Shown: in pieces, positions 63,937-64,000 of the stretch
Numbering within the stretch: position 1 is the first letter of the stretch
Layout: the number at the start of each line of letters is the position of its first letter
Origin: Photobacterium obscurum
GTDB lineage: Bacteria; Pseudomonadota; Gammaproteobacteria; Enterobacterales; Vibrionaceae
Direction of reading: 5' to 3'
Assembly (NCBI RefSeq): GCF_026191635.1
Contig: NZ_JAKRRW010000001.1
Location: forward strand, 474,309-538,308
Length of the DNA: 64,000 nt
Made by a program: the position numbers and the translations under genes
The notes under the pieces: model-generated
What the model saw: only the letters and a program-made list of their open reading frames with translations
Database searches by the model: none
What the model was told of the DNA's origin: nothing

Positions 63937-64000
63937 ATGAAAATAGAAAAATTTAAAACAAGAACGCGAATGATTGTCTACGCTTTTGAAAAAGCGTTAG
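63937..64000 (+). CDS. Possible start of a gene running off the window
   Basis: From ATG 63937 the frame stays open for 21 codons to the window end (begins MKIEKFKTRTR). No good ribosome site is visible and the family cannot be judged from so little. Confidence 0.3.
   Translation, partial: MKIEKFKTRTRMIVYAFEKAL

Overview
The window is chromosomal DNA of a marine gammaproteobacterium of the Vibrionaceae, most likely Photobacterium or a close relative. The evidence is a toxR-toxS pair divergent from htpG, the order gsk-hemH-adk-htpG ... recR-ybaB-dnaX-apt-ybaN, an nspS-mbaA pair, Vibrio-type porins and a VceAB/EmrAB-like pump. No rRNA, tRNA or CRISPR array was seen. Assignments rest on recognising protein motifs and gene order; no database search was run.

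Layout. 0-14.8 kb is conserved housekeeping DNA: the end of asnB, gsk, hemH, adk, htpG, toxRS, a porin, recR-ybaB-dnaX, apt and ybaN. dnaX keeps a programmed -1 frameshift signal, and ybaN has no standard start codon. 14.3-15.4 kb holds two related MITE-like elements and an unlisted 38-residue membrane peptide. 15.4-22.8 kb carries a DksA/TraR-type zinc-finger protein, a YccT-family protein, a second porin, and a dinG-TSUP-priC-deacetylase-ybaM run. 23.1-33.6 kb is an envelope and metal block. It begins with a coiled-coil lipoprotein. Next comes a copper efflux operon behind a CueR-type promoter: a Cys/His-rich small protein, cusC, a cusB fused to two CusF domains, cusA and a cupredoxin. Last is a His-rich CDF exporter with a MarR regulator resembling zinc-sensing AdcR, behind a palindromic operator array.

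33.6-48.6 kb holds an MFS transporter with a glycerophosphodiesterase, lpxM, gcvR, two chemotaxis receptors, the nspS-mbaA polyamine/c-di-GMP pair, and a TetR regulator divergent from an EmrAB-like pump. 48.6-57.2 kb is mostly AT-rich accessory DNA: lipoproteins, outer-membrane barrels, a methyltransferase, and MerR and AraC regulators.

57.6-61.8 kb is the most notable locus: a LysR regulator followed by a reductive-dehalogenase-type operon. It encodes RdhA with a Tat signal and Cys-rich ferredoxin-like motifs, a three-helix RdhB anchor, a NosR/RdhC-like flavin and iron-sulfur membrane protein, and a 60-residue membrane peptide. The likely role is respiratory reduction of organohalides in the periplasm, but the substrate is unknown. 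62.4 kb to the end is mobile-element debris: a truncated Mu-type transposase, a res-like region and a divergent serine resolvase.
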